From positions 1-64,000 of the IMG/VR virus record IMGVR_UViG_3300031576_000028: a stretch of DNA of 64,000 bases. One strand, written 5' to 3'. The translations under genes were made by a program, and so were the position numbers. Shown piece by piece: positions 40,835-48,432 of the stretch. Below the pieces are notes generated by a model that was not told where the DNA came from, made no database searches, and worked only from the letters and a program-made list of their open reading frames with translations. Origin of the DNA: a virus. How positions within the stretch are numbered: position 1 is the first letter of the stretch; each line of letters starts with the position of its first letter.

Positions 40835-42286
40835 TCATCTTCGGTTGAAGTCGACGCCGCCGTGGTTCTCGATCGCCCTCATGCCGAGCCGGCAGCCCTC
40901 GCGCGCGAACCACGAGGCCATGAGGCGGTCGCCTGTGTGCGCGGACGGGTTATAGTAGAGCATCTCGTCGACCCAGGCCTGGACCTCCGGGTGCATGACG
41001 CCGCCGCGGTTCGGGATCCTCCACTTGCCGGCGGCCATCTCCGTCGCCAGGCCCTCGATGCCGAACTCCGGGTGGGCCTTGTTGCGCCCGGTCGTGAACG
41101 GGATGATCGGCACGGCGCTGCCGGCGCGGGCGAACTGGACTATGAAGTCCTGCGCCGCGTTGTTCTCCACGATGATGATCGACTGGTACCGCTGGTGGTG
41201 CTGGTTGATCTTCGTGACGATCTCCGGGCCGGACCAGCGCCCACTCTCGATGTTGAGGACGCTGCGGTTGCCGTACGGGTCGACCGCGATGTCGAACAGC
41301 GCCGTGAGGTCGTTGTCGTCCTTCTGCTGGACGGCGAGGTCGACGCCCGTGTAGGTCCGGTAGCCATGCGGCACGACCTGCAGGGCCGAGGCGAGGGACG
41401 TGCCGTCGCCGAGCCGCAGCGCGACCTCGACCCACTCGCGCTTGAAGCGCGCGCTGGCGTCGTCGCGGGCCTCGCACATGAGCTGACGCGGGGCCTCGAG
41501 CGGGCCGAGCTCGCGGACGCGCTGGGCGATGCGGGCGACCGGCCAGCGCTCCGGCCAGCGGGGGTGCCCGTCCTGGTCGACCACCGGGTACTTGAACGCG
41601 GCGAAGCCCTGCCGCGCGAGGTGGTGGAGGATGTCTTGCGGGTGGAAGGCCGTGCCGACGCCGAGCACGCGGCAGGGGTCCGTGTAGCGGCCGGTGACCG
41701 CCGACTTGTACCACTCGATCAGCCCCTTGCGGGCCTCCTCCGTGTGCGTGTTCTCGTAATCAAGTAGATCGTCCAAGCGAACGCGGTCAAGGCGAGCACC
41801 CTGGATGTTGCCGTGAACACCGGACGTCTGAACCGAGTAATCCTTGGAAATCGTCGCGCGGCTGACACTAAACGCGTTGGTGCCCCAAGGCTCGCCAGGC
41901 TGGAGATCTGGAAACACATCATGCAGCTCAGAACTGCGCTCAACGTATTGTTTGATGGTAGCAGCAACCTTTGCTGCTTGGTTCTTGGTATTCGAGAGGA
42001 TCAAGAAGCGGAGGCTTGGATCGCGGCCGAGCTCCCACAACGTTCGAGCGATCGATAACTGGCTAGTTTTCCCAGACTCGATATGCGCCCAAATCAGAAG
42101 CCGATCATGTTCGTCAGCCAGCCGATGCCAGGCAGCGTGTGGACCTCCTTGGACGATTGGTTGATTGGTCGCCTCGTCCCGTAAAACGAACTCACAGAAT
42201 ACGTTTATGTCAGTGCGGGCCAGTCGGGCGATCAGTGCCCTCCTCGCCCTAGCGTGGCGAACAAGGCTCGCCTTAACCGCGACCAT
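40835..42286 (-). CDS. terL: Terminase large subunit
   Basis: 483 residues, ATG 42286. Deviant Walker A HIESGKTSQL (residues ~68-77), then LRFLILSNTKNQAAKV, Walker B-like DRVRLDDLLDYE, and a C-terminal RNase H-fold nuclease with GVDLAVQQKDDND and IIIVENNAAQ. Packages DNA into the prohead and cuts concatemers. The 5' part (about 41755-42286) is markedly lower in GC than the rest and joins the EndoVII gene. Confidence 0.9.
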   Translation of the reverse strand: MVAVKASLVRHARARRALIARLARTDINVFCEFVLRDEATNQPIVQGGPHAAWHRLADEHDRLLIWAHIESGKTSQLSIARTLWELGRDPSLRFLILSNTKNQAAKVAATIKQYVERSSELHDVFPDLQPGEPWGTNAFSVSRATISKDYSVQTSGVHGNIQGARLDRVRLDDLLDYENTHTEEARKGLIEWYKSAVTGRYTDPCRVLGVGTAFHPQDILHHLARQGFAAFKYPVVDQDGHPRWPERWPVARIAQRVRELGPLEAPRQLMCEARDDASARFKREWVEVALRLGDGTSLASALQVVPHGYRTYTGVDLAVQQKDDNDLTALFDIAVDPYGNRSVLNIESGRWSGPEIVTKINQHHQRYQSIIIVENNAAQDFIVQFARAGSAVPIIPFTTGRNKAHPEFGIEGLATEMAAGKWRIPNRGGVMHPEVQAWVDEMLYYNPSAHTGDRLMASWFAREGCRLGMRAIENHGGVDFNRR

Positions 42287-42785
42287 GCTTCTCCAGGTAG
42301 AGCGCTAGAAGCCGAAGGACTGTTGGGTCGTCTTCTGCGTACCCAAGTGATCGATTGCAGTTGTTGCAGAGGATGCCACGTAGGGCGCCAGTTTGGTGAT
42401 CGTGGTCCATAGCCCAGTTGGCACCCTTTGGGTCTTCTCCAAGGCACGCCGCGCAGCGGGATCCTTGTGATAGGAACAGGTGCTGCCAATCCGCCAACGT
42501 GATCCCGTACTTCCTGACCAAGTGATAGTTACGAGCCACCGAACGCGCGGCGTCTGCGTCGAGGTCGAACAGAGCTTGCTTATGCAGCGATGCAGACGCG
42601 ATCATTTGATCACGATGGCGCGCATAGTAGCGCTGCTTGCTCGCTGCGATACGCACCTCGTTATTTGGATCAGCGCGATAGCGATCCATGCGCTCTTTAA
42701 CCTCAGGTCTCGCTCGATACGCTCGAAAGTACTCACTGCGGTCTTTTGGCACTTGCTCGACTTGTTGACTCACGGCTAACTTCCA
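41755..42785. other. Low-GC island spanning EndoVII gene and 5' end of terL
   Basis: Bases 41941-42000 are 45% GC by count, whereas 41641-41700 are 77%; the change occurs near 41755 and returns near 42785. It covers the EndoVII gene and the first ~180 codons of terL. Consistent with import of the endonuclease together with adjacent terL sequence by homing co-conversion, with a recombination boundary inside terL. Confidence 0.75.
42273..42773 (-). CDS. Recombination endonuclease VII-type HNH endonuclease
   Basis: 166 residues from GTG 42773. C-terminal EndoVII pattern: YGITLADWQHLFLSQGSRCAACLGEDPKGANWAMDHDHQTGALRGILCNNCNRSLGYAEDDP with paired Cys zinc ligands and the H-x-H core. N-terminal half is Arg/Tyr-rich and helical. 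Could resolve branched DNA during packaging or act as a homing endonuclease. It overlaps the preceding gene's 3' end by 41 bases and terL by 14. Confidence 0.85.
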   Translation of the reverse strand: MSQQVEQVPKDRSEYFRAYRARPEVKERMDRYRADPNNEVRIAASKQRYYARHRDQMIASASLHKQALFDLDADAARSVARNYHLVRKYGITLADWQHLFLSQGSRCAACLGEDPKGANWAMDHDHQTGALRGILCNNCNRSLGYAEDDPTVLRLLALYLEKHGRG

Positions 42786-43011
42786 ATACCACGTCCTCGA
42801 CCGGCGTGTCGAGATCGTTCCAGTCCTCCCAGCCGTCGTCGTCCGACGCCACGTCGGCGCGGATCTCCGGGGGCACGGACTCGAGGACCTGGATCGGCCC
42901 GACCACCTGCGCCCCGGTCACGCACCTGGCGTGGAGGTGCGCCGAGTCCGGCCAGCGGTACGCCGCGAGGACGATGCCCCCGCCTGCGACGATATGGACC
43001 TCGTCCGACAC
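42733..43011 (-). CDS. Small protein whose C-terminus runs into the EndoVII gene
   Basis: 92 residues from GTG 43011. Beta-rich N-terminus (VHIVAGGGIVLAAYRWPDSAHLHARCVTGAQVVGP) and a polar, Ser/Arg-rich tail encoded in the low-GC island. The tail was probably replaced when the endonuclease gene arrived. Confidence 0.5.
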   Translation of the reverse strand: MSDEVHIVAGGGIVLAAYRWPDSAHLHARCVTGAQVVGPIQVLESVPPEIRADVASDDDGWEDWNDLDTPVEDVVLEVSRESTSRASAKRPQ

Positions 43012-43039
43012 CCAGAGAGACTACCATCCGGGTCTGACG

Positions 43040-43525
43040 TCACCACGCCCTGCGGAACACCCGCTGGGGCGGCAGGACCTGCGTCGTGAAGCGGGCGGCC
43101 GGGCCGCGGCGGCGGGCGATGTCCTCGGGGGTGAGGTCGTAGGGGTCGCGGTCCTCCATCCACGAGCGGACCCGCCTGGCCTCGACGAGCGGCTTGACGT
43201 TGCGCCAGATCACCCGGTCGGTGCGGCGGCACGCGGCGGCCAGCTCCTTGATCGTCATCCCGTCCCCGTGCTCGAGGGCCTCGAGGATGAGCCCCTGCGT
43301 GCCTACCGGGATCGCGTCGAGGGTGAGGCACTTGAAGCAGGCCTCGGCGACCACCCGCTTGATCGTCCCGCAGTCGCAGAACTCGGTCTCACCGACGACC
43401 CACGGCTGGACGAGCGCGTCCGGCTCCTGGCCTCCCCAGCCGGTGCGGAGCGAGGCCGCGGCCGCGGCGTAGGTGTTGGGCACCGAGGATCCGAACGTCA
43501 CCCTGGGCATGCTCGGCTGAATCAT
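43040..43525 (-). CDS. wHTH DNA-binding protein
   Basis: 161 residues, ATG 43525. N-terminal ~60 residues then FCDCGTIKRVVAEACFKC (possible zinc site), followed by a winged-helix-type segment GLILEALEHGDGMTIKELAAACRRTDRVIWRNVKPLVEARRVRSW. Likely transcriptional regulator. The 68 bases upstream (43526-43593) contain no gene. Confidence 0.55.
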   Translation of the reverse strand: MIQPSMPRVTFGSSVPNTYAAAAASLRTGWGGQEPDALVQPWVVGETEFCDCGTIKRVVAEACFKCLTLDAIPVGTQGLILEALEHGDGMTIKELAAACRRTDRVIWRNVKPLVEARRVRSWMEDRDPYDLTPEDIARRRGPAARFTTQVLPPQRVFRRAW

Positions 43526-43593
43526 TGCGCGGCCCCAGAGGGCTTGTCGAGGCGCCGGCGTGGTCCTACGTAGTTTTACGCACGGCGTCTCGG

Positions 43594-44127
43594 TCAATCG
43601 AGGACGAGGAGGCGGACGGACAGCCACTCGTCGGCGAGCTCCTCGTCGACCTTCCAGACCATCGCCTTGGTGATCCGCCGGCCCTCGACCTCGCCCTTCC
43701 CCATCATCGTCGAGGTCCACACGGGGCCGAACTCCCTGACCGTCGGGTGGACGAGGACGCGATCCTCGATGAGGAGGTCGATGACGCGGTCGACGATCAG
43801 CCCGATGCTGTGGTCGTTCCTGTACCGGGTCTCGGAGTAGTGGACCCGGACCTCCTCGGCCGAGTAGGAGATCGCCTGGTGCAGCTCGCGCTCGGCGATG
43901 TTCCTCGCGACGAACGGCATCTCGTAGCGGTTGCCGCTCTTGGCGCAGTAGCTGTCCACCCAGTCCTCGTGCAGGCACCTGCGAATTGCCCTGAGGGCCT
44001 TCCTGTTCCTCGTCCACACCTCGTCGGTGGGCTCGCCGGCGAGCCGGCCCAGCAGGACCCACGGCACGCGCCGCGGGCTGATGCCGGTGGCGCCGGGGAT
44101 CCGGTACCTGACGACGCTGCCGATCAC
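43594..44127 (-). CDS. Hypothetical protein of the W-x-S-x-LLVL family
   Basis: 177 residues from GTG 44127 (GTGA overlap). Helical middle (SIGLIVDRVIDLLIEDRVLVHPTVREFGPVW) and C-terminus DEELADEWLSVRLLVLD. The same final motif closes the next two frames (AKADAWLASTLLVM and LASWYASRLLVL). Presumably paralogues by tandem duplication. Function unknown. Confidence 0.55.
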   Translation of the reverse strand: MIGSVVRYRIPGATGISPRRVPWVLLGRLAGEPTDEVWTRNRKALRAIRRCLHEDWVDSYCAKSGNRYEMPFVARNIAERELHQAISYSAEEVRVHYSETRYRNDHSIGLIVDRVIDLLIEDRVLVHPTVREFGPVWTSTMMGKGEVEGRRITKAMVWKVDEELADEWLSVRLLVLD

Positions 44128-44582
44128 CCGTCGGCCTCCATGACGAGGAGCGTCGAGGCGAGCCACGCGTCCGCCTTTGCCGCGTCGCACCGGAACGGGC
44201 GGCGGCGCACCACGCCATCCACGATCAGGTTGTTGGCGAGCTGCTCCGCGAGCCTGTTCATGAACAGGTGCGGCCACCCGAGCCTCCGGGGCGCGTTGGG
44301 GACCCACGCCGCGTGCTCGGTGATCAGGTCGGCCAGCCTCTGCACGAGGAGCACGCGCTGGTTGCCTCCGGAGCCGACGGAGGTGACCGCACGGTGGACC
44401 CCGCGGGCCGTAGCCCGGTTGACGCGCACGTCGCCGACCATGACGCCCCCCTCGACCTCCTCCAGCAGCGAGGACGCGACGAGGGAGGACCTGTACACGT
44501 CGAGCATGGCCCTCGCCGTGATCATCTCGCGCATGCCAGGCGCCCTGAGCACGTCGGCGAAGGACGACTTGACGGCGCTCAT
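44124..44582 (-). CDS. Paralogous small protein (W-x-A-S-x-LLV family)
   Basis: 152 residues, ATG 44582. Contains VLLVQRLADLITEHAAWVPNAPRRLGWPHLFMNRLAEQLANNLIVDGVVRRRPFRCDAAKADAWLASTLLVMEADG: a helix before a short beta hairpin and the W-L-A-S-x-LLV end. Coupled to both neighbours by ATGA/GTGA. Confidence 0.55.
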   Translation of the reverse strand: MSAVKSSFADVLRAPGMREMITARAMLDVYRSSLVASSLLEEVEGGVMVGDVRVNRATARGVHRAVTSVGSGGNQRVLLVQRLADLITEHAAWVPNAPRRLGWPHLFMNRLAEQLANNLIVDGVVRRRPFRCDAAKADAWLASTLLVMEADG

Positions 44583-44749
44583 GGTCCTCCTACTAGCACG
44601 AGGAGCCTCGAGGCGTACCACGAGGCGAGGGCCGAGGCGTCGAGCCTCTGCGTGCCATGGTCGATCACGCCGTCGCCGCACAGCGCGTCGTACGCCTCGA
44701 CGGCGGCCCTGTTGCCGTCCCGGAACGGGATCTCGGAAACCTGGACGGC
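44579..44749 (-). pseudogene. In-frame continuation after TAG of the 44750 gene
   Basis: 56 residues directly after the TAG at 44750-44752, same frame: begins AVQVSEIPFRDGNRAAVEAY and ends ALASWYASRLLVLVGGP. No ATG, GTG or TTG precedes the conserved part. It supplies the C-terminal module (D-G-V-I ... W-Y-A-S-R-LLVL) that the paralogue 44124 carries in one piece. Its TGA overlaps the 44582 ATG, so coupling would need translation to reach it. Confidence 0.5.
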
Positions 44750-45085
44750 CTAGTAGGTCAGCTCCTCGGACACGCCCCGGCGACCTCTGACCATGACGTG
44801 CGCCGGCCAGCTCGAGCGCATCACCAGGTTGTGGATCTTCTGGACCAGCATGTCCATAGACTGGGCGCCTCCGTGCGGGGTGCGAATCCCCGCGAAGTGG
44901 ATGTGGAGGACCTCGGCCAGCATGTCGATCGGGCGGCGGTCGCAGGCGACGATCCACGACGTCGGCGCGAAGCCGGTCACCAGGTGCGGCCTGGACAGCA
45001 GGACGCAGGGGCGTACCTGAGAGCCCGGAACCACCGAGTGGAGGATCGTGAAGCCGTCGACGACGGGCCGCTGATTGTCAGCCAT
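44750..45085 (-). CDS. Hypothetical protein, possibly truncated by an amber codon
   Basis: 111 residues, ATG 45085 overlapping the previous TGA. Body: LLSRPHLVTGFAPTSWIVACDRRPIDMLAEVLHIHFAGI, then MDMLVQKIHNLVMRSSWPAHVMVRGRRG. Resembles the N-terminal two thirds of the 44124 protein. See the next feature for the C-terminal part. Confidence 0.5.
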   Translation of the reverse strand: MADNQRPVVDGFTILHSVVPGSQVRPCVLLSRPHLVTGFAPTSWIVACDRRPIDMLAEVLHIHFAGIRTPHGGAQSMDMLVQKIHNLVMRSSWPAHVMVRGRRGVSEELTY

Positions 45086-45359
45086 CGGGCTCTTGCTGGA
45101 TCTTGTGCGCGGCGTACTCGGTCAGGCACGCCTCGCAGCTGACCTCGGACAGGTCGCCGTTGATCACGTACATGGTCCGGTCGACCGGCCGGCCGCAGGC
45201 GGTCCTGGTGCGCCCGACCTTGTCGCCCTGGATAGGCTCGCCGCCGGCCCTCAGATCTGGGGTCCAGTGCCGGTCGCCGGTGGTCGCGAGCTGGCCGTCG
45301 ACGAGCGCGGCCTCGATCGCCGTGCCGGTGCGCCAGGCGAGCCGCAGAGGCCGCGCCAC
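45078..45359 (-). CDS. Small zinc-domain protein (T-x-C-G-R ... V-S-C-E-A-C)
   Basis: 93 residues, GTG 45359 chosen because the upstream frame overlaps a tiny ORF ending two bases before it; GTG 45410 would be the longest form. ALVDGQLATTGDRHWTPDLRAGGEPIQGDKVGRTRTACGRP then SEVSCEACLTEY. Likely one zinc-binding module. Similar domain recurs in the interrupted 40096 gene. Confidence 0.5.
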   Translation of the reverse strand: MARPLRLAWRTGTAIEAALVDGQLATTGDRHWTPDLRAGGEPIQGDKVGRTRTACGRPVDRTMYVINGDLSEVSCEACLTEYAAHKIQQEPDG

Positions 45360-45361
45360 GG

Positions 45362-45418
45362 TCAGGACCCCCACGAGTCGTCGAACTGGATCAGGCTCGA
45401 CGCGACCCACCTAGGCAT
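45362..45418 (-). CDS. Tiny ORF MPRWVASSLIQFDDSWGS
   Basis: 18 residues. Its W-V-A-S-S-L core matches the C-terminal motif of the 43594/44124/44579 family. It overlaps the 3' end of the 45411 gene and ends just before the 45359 GTG. Could be a remnant of a longer paralogue or a coupling leader. Confidence 0.35.
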   Translation of the reverse strand: MPRWVASSLIQFDDSWGS

Positions 45419-45656
45419 CCTCGACCTCCTCGACGGTGTACTGGTCGCCGTCCGTCCCGATGAACTGCAGGGCGAGGGCGGCCGCGTCCTCGGCCGTGAG
45501 CCTGGTGGCGTCGTACCTGGACGTCCAGCCGTAGCTGCCACCGGCGGCGTGGTCCCACCTCGGGTGGTCCGGCGGCGGGTCGAGCTCGAGGAACACGTCC
45601 GAGTCCGGGTGGCGCAACGCGATCGAGCACCTTACGAGGAAGCGCCGCTCGCTCAT
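45411..45656 (-). CDS. Small hypothetical protein (EDAA-type)
   Basis: 81 residues, ATG 45656 with GGAGG. Beta-rich start (RRFLVRCSIALRHPDSDVFLEL), then WTSRYDATRLTAEDAAALALQFIGTDGDQYTVEEVEDA. The E-D-A-A-x-A-L segment before a short strand matches the 45683 and 53747 proteins, forming a small paralogous family. Function unknown. Confidence 0.5.
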   Translation of the reverse strand: MSERRFLVRCSIALRHPDSDVFLELDPPPDHPRWDHAAGGSYGWTSRYDATRLTAEDAAALALQFIGTDGDQYTVEEVEDA

Positions 45657-45682
45657 CAGCCCTCCTTGAGGATAAGACTCGC

Positions 45683-45850
45683 TCACAGGCAGCCCGCCTC
45701 TCGCCACGCCTCTACGTCGACGGGCTCGACCTGCGTCTCGTAGCCGTCCTCGGCTACGATCAGCGCCCAACGGGCCGCGTCCTCTGCCGCCATTGCGGTC
45801 CCCTTGGTGGGGCGGATGGCCCAGTCCGTAGTCGAGAGCCTCTCACTCAC
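45683..45850 (-). CDS. Small hypothetical protein (EDAA family)
   Basis: 55 residues from GTG 45850 (overlaps the previous TGA). AEDAARWALIVAEDGYETQVEPVDVEAWREAGCL aligns with the 45411 C-terminus. Too short for normal ORF finding but coupled on both sides. Confidence 0.45.
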   Translation of the reverse strand: MSERLSTTDWAIRPTKGTAMAAEDAARWALIVAEDGYETQVEPVDVEAWREAGCL

Positions 45851-45978
45851 GCGGTGGCGGCGGCGGCCGGACCGCTAACCACCAGCCACTTGATCGGGCC
45901 TACGCACCTCGACCTCCGACCGTCGGGGTCCGGGAGCCACACGACCAGGCCCTTCGACACGACGTACAACTCGCTCAC
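45847..45978 (-). CDS. Small hypothetical protein
   Basis: 43 residues from GTG 45978, GTGA overlaps at both ends. One beta-rich unit (LYVVSKGLVVWLPDPDGRRSRCVGPIKWLVVS) then an Ala run. Role unknown. Confidence 0.4.
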   Translation of the reverse strand: MSELYVVSKGLVVWLPDPDGRRSRCVGPIKWLVVSGPAAAATA

Positions 45979-46121
45979 GCAGCCCACCACAGGGCCCCGC
46001 AGGCGAGCCCGGCCACGAAGCCGACCACCATCCAGCGGGCGCGCCGGGCGTCGCAGGTGCAGCTCCTCGAGGCGTCGCGCGGGTCCACGTGTAGGGTCAC
46101 CCTAGTTCGGTAGGTCGCCAT
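45975..46121 (-). CDS. Small membrane protein
   Basis: 48 residues, ATG 46121. Basic N-terminus with CTCDARRAR, then a single membrane segment MVVGFVAGLACGALWWA. Possibly a superinfection-exclusion or lysis accessory peptide (speculative). Confidence 0.4.
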   Translation of the reverse strand: MATYRTRVTLHVDPRDASRSCTCDARRARWMVVGFVAGLACGALWWAA

Positions 46122-46347
46122 CGACCCTCGACTTGAGGGCGGGCCACCCGCGGTCCGACCGGGCGCGCACGAGCTCCAGCAGGTCGTCGACGTCGCGCCT
46201 GGCGTCCAGGCAGGCCTCGCGAGCGCGGCCCCCGTCTCGGACCTCGGCCATGAGCGCGTCGCGGACGCGAGCGTTGGCCCCACGCTCGCGGACGAGCGCG
46301 ACCAGCAGGACCGCGACGATCACGAGCAGGACGAAGACGACCCACAT
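46102..46347 (-). CDS. Membrane-anchored coiled-coil protein
   Basis: 81 residues, ATG 46347 overlapping the previous TGA by one base. Strong N-terminal membrane helix (WVVFVLLVIVAVLLVALV), then a charged helix (RDGGRAREACLDARRDVDDLLELVRARSD). Layout resembles a second i-spanin-like protein, though no Rz1-like partner is seen. Confidence 0.45.
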   Translation of the reverse strand: MWVVFVLLVIVAVLLVALVRERGANARVRDALMAEVRDGGRAREACLDARRDVDDLLELVRARSDRGWPALKSRVDGDLPN

Positions 46348-46676
46348 CACGGGTGCAGCCCACCTGCCCTGCGCCCGACCAGCAGAAGGTCGTCGACGTC
46401 GACCTCCTTGACGCCGCACGCGGTATCCTCAAGACCGTCGATCATGAGCGCGACGGCGACGGCCTCCTCCAGGCCGTTGAAGAAGTGGGCGCTGCACAGG
46501 TCGGCGGACCACTCGAGCTCGAGTGGGGCGGGGGGCGCGTCGAGCATCACGCCGAGCATCACGCCGCGCGGGACGTCGCGCGACGAACAGCCAGCTAGCT
46601 CGGCCGGCCTCGCCTCGACCAGGTAGTAGGTCATGCCGTCCTCACCCGCGACGCGGGCCACCCAGCGCGCCGTCAC
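46347..46676 (-). CDS. Hypothetical protein
   Basis: 109 residues from GTG 46676. Begins TARWVARVAGEDGMTYYLVEARPAEL, then LELEWSADLCSAHFFNGLEEAVAVALMIDGLEDTACGVKEVDVDD. Same strand-then-helix style as the small family 45.4-45.9 kb. No function recognised. Confidence 0.45.
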   Translation of the reverse strand: MTARWVARVAGEDGMTYYLVEARPAELAGCSSRDVPRGVMLGVMLDAPPAPLELEWSADLCSAHFFNGLEEAVAVALMIDGLEDTACGVKEVDVDDLLLVGRRAGGLHP

Positions 46677-47008
46677 GGGTCCCCGTAGCCGTAGAGCTCG
46701 CCGGCCAGCTGGGCGCCGCAGCAAACCGAGAGGCCGATGATCGACCCGTCGCTGGGCTCCGTCCTCCTGAACGCGAACGGCGCCGAGCCGAAGTGGCCGC
46801 CGGTCATCAGATGCAAGAAGGCGTCGGCGGGCTGCCGGCTCGGGTACGCGTCGCCGGTGTCGATCCTCTGCTCGCGCATGCAGGCCGAGCAGCGGAGGAC
46901 CACGCCGCGACCGCTGAGCTCGCGATCCTCCTCGCCGTCCTTGACCACGGGGTCGCCGCTGGGCAGCTTGGTCGCCAGGACGTTCTCGTCTGGGTCTGGG
47001 GCGCTCAC
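46673..47008 (-). CDS. Hypothetical protein with Cys pairs
   Basis: 111 residues from GTG 47008. CSACMREQRI and VCCGAQLAG may form a zinc site; surrounding DAYPSRQPADAFLHLMTGGHFGSAPFAF. Coupled by GTGA to both neighbours. Not recognised. Confidence 0.45.
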   Translation of the reverse strand: MSAPDPDENVLATKLPSGDPVVKDGEEDRELSGRGVVLRCSACMREQRIDTGDAYPSRQPADAFLHLMTGGHFGSAPFAFRRTEPSDGSIIGLSVCCGAQLAGELYGYGDP

Positions 47009-47475
47009 GACATCAGCCTATCACAGAGGTCGAGCGCGGCCCGCACGAGGTGGGAGGCGGTCACCGGGCTGACCACCTTGGTCACGTTGTTGGACCCGCG
47101 CTCCTTGACCACGACCTCGACGACGCCGCCGTCGGTGTGGTTGGAGCGCCGCGGCTTGCGGCCGGTCGCGATGGCGGCGCACTCCAGGTCCTTCCTGCGG
47201 ACCGCGTCGCGGGCCGAGACCTCGTACTCCATGACTGCCTGCTCGAGGCTGGCTCGGCGCTCCAGCTCACCTAGCAGGCACCGCTCTTTGATCCTCGCGA
47301 GCGTCAGCGGCCACGAGCCTAGCCCGCATCCGATCGTGGCCCTGACCTGCTTCAGCTCCGCGGAGATCGACGTGGCGTCCATGGTCCGCACGCGACCGGA
47401 CCACTTCACACCCTCGTCCTCGAGCTTCTGGGCCGCGGGCCCCTCGCTCGAGCGCTTCTGCTTCTTCTTCACCAT
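47005..47475 (-). CDS. Basic helical protein
   Basis: 156 residues, ATG 47475. Lys-rich N-terminus (VKKKQKRSSEG), long helix (ASLEQAVMEYEVSARDAVRRKDLECAAIATGRKPRR), C-terminal helix VTASHLVRAALDLCDRL. Possibly nucleic-acid binding. No family recognised. Confidence 0.45.
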   Translation of the reverse strand: MVKKKQKRSSEGPAAQKLEDEGVKWSGRVRTMDATSISAELKQVRATIGCGLGSWPLTLARIKERCLLGELERRASLEQAVMEYEVSARDAVRRKDLECAAIATGRKPRRSNHTDGGVVEVVVKERGSNNVTKVVSPVTASHLVRAALDLCDRLMS

Positions 47476-47996
47476 GCCACCGGACTTGCGAGCGCGGGGC
47501 CCGTCCTCCTACCGCGGATCGCCGCGGCCAGCCCCAGCCGCTCGCTCGTGGTCCGACAGCCGCCAGTGGTGGTCCTCCCGTCGGCGCACGCGTTGAGGTA
47601 CGGGAGGCCCCCGGCGTAGCCGGCGAGTCCGCACGCGATCGAACCGCGGCACCTAGGATGGGCCCGCCACCGGCCGAGCAGCTCAGCGCCGGCGAGGTAG
47701 CCGGCCGCGAGGCTCGACCGCAGGCGCCGGCAGTCGGCGAGACCGCGCCCCGTGGCCTGGGCCACGCCGCACGACAAGGCCCCGGAGCGCTCGACGAACA
47801 CGACGTCGGCGCGGTAGTTGGACTCGCCGCGAGCGATCGCGAGGAGCACCGCGTGGTCCTGCCCCGTCGCGAGCTCGGCCGCGCGGGCGGCGCCGAGGTG
47901 CTCGCGCGCCTGGTCCGAGGTCAGGTATCGCGGGGCGACCGAGCGGAGGCGCTCGACGTCGGCCGGCTCGGCGAGCCAGGCCAGGAGGGCCGCCAT
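47469..47996 (-). CDS. Lytic transglycosylase-like protein (SLT fold)
   Basis: 175 residues; ATG 47996 preferred for its GGAGG (GTG 48011 is the longest form). LLAIARGESNYRADVVFVERSGALSCGVAQATGRGLADCRRL shows the catalytic-type Glu in GESN and a G-x-x-Q block (GVAQATG) as in goose-lysozyme/SLT enzymes, then GLAGYAGGLPYLNAC. Would cut the glycan backbone, perhaps at virion entry. Near fibre genes, so a tail-associated enzyme is possible. Confidence 0.55.
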   Translation of the reverse strand: MAALLAWLAEPADVERLRSVAPRYLTSDQAREHLGAARAAELATGQDHAVLLAIARGESNYRADVVFVERSGALSCGVAQATGRGLADCRRLRSSLAAGYLAGAELLGRWRAHPRCRGSIACGLAGYAGGLPYLNACADGRTTTGGCRTTSERLGLAAAIRGRRTGPALASPVAW

Positions 47997-48034
47997 GGCC
48001 TCCAGCAGCACGACGTCTACCTCATCCCGACCTC

Positions 48035-48400
48035 CTACGCCACGCCGATCTCACCCTCGCCATCGATCGTAAGCGCCGAGGCGGCAGCAGATCCGCCAAC
48101 AAGGAAGTCGGCGACGTCGAGGCGCAGCATCCCATACCAGTCGTACGCGTCGTTCGCGGCGATCGCCTTGCCCTGCCCGATGACCTCGGTGCCGGCCACG
48201 TTGCCGTTGGTGATCCCCAACCACAGCGAGAATGTCGCTGGGGATGCGGTCTTGTTGACGATCCTGATGTGCCGGAGCACGATGTACTGCCCGGATGCTC
48301 CTCCGTTGACCCCGCCGGTAGCGCCGGCAGGGTTGAGGATGTTCGTGGTGAGAACCGTGGTCAGTGCCACTGGTCCTAGTCTGAAGACTTTGTTCGCCAT
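48035..48400 (-). CDS. Virion structural protein (fibre region)
   Basis: 121 residues, ATG 48400 with AAGGAGA. Beta-rich: VLRHIRIVNKTASPATFSLWLGITNGNVAGTEVIGQGKAIAANDAYDWYGMLRLDVADFLVGGS. Looks like a small tail/fibre or decoration beta-sandwich. Confidence 0.5.
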   Translation of the reverse strand: MANKVFRLGPVALTTVLTTNILNPAGATGGVNGGASGQYIVLRHIRIVNKTASPATFSLWLGITNGNVAGTEVIGQGKAIAANDAYDWYGMLRLDVADFLVGGSAAASALTIDGEGEIGVA

Positions 48401-48432
48401 CTCGGTTCTCCTTGCCCGTTGTTACCACAAGC

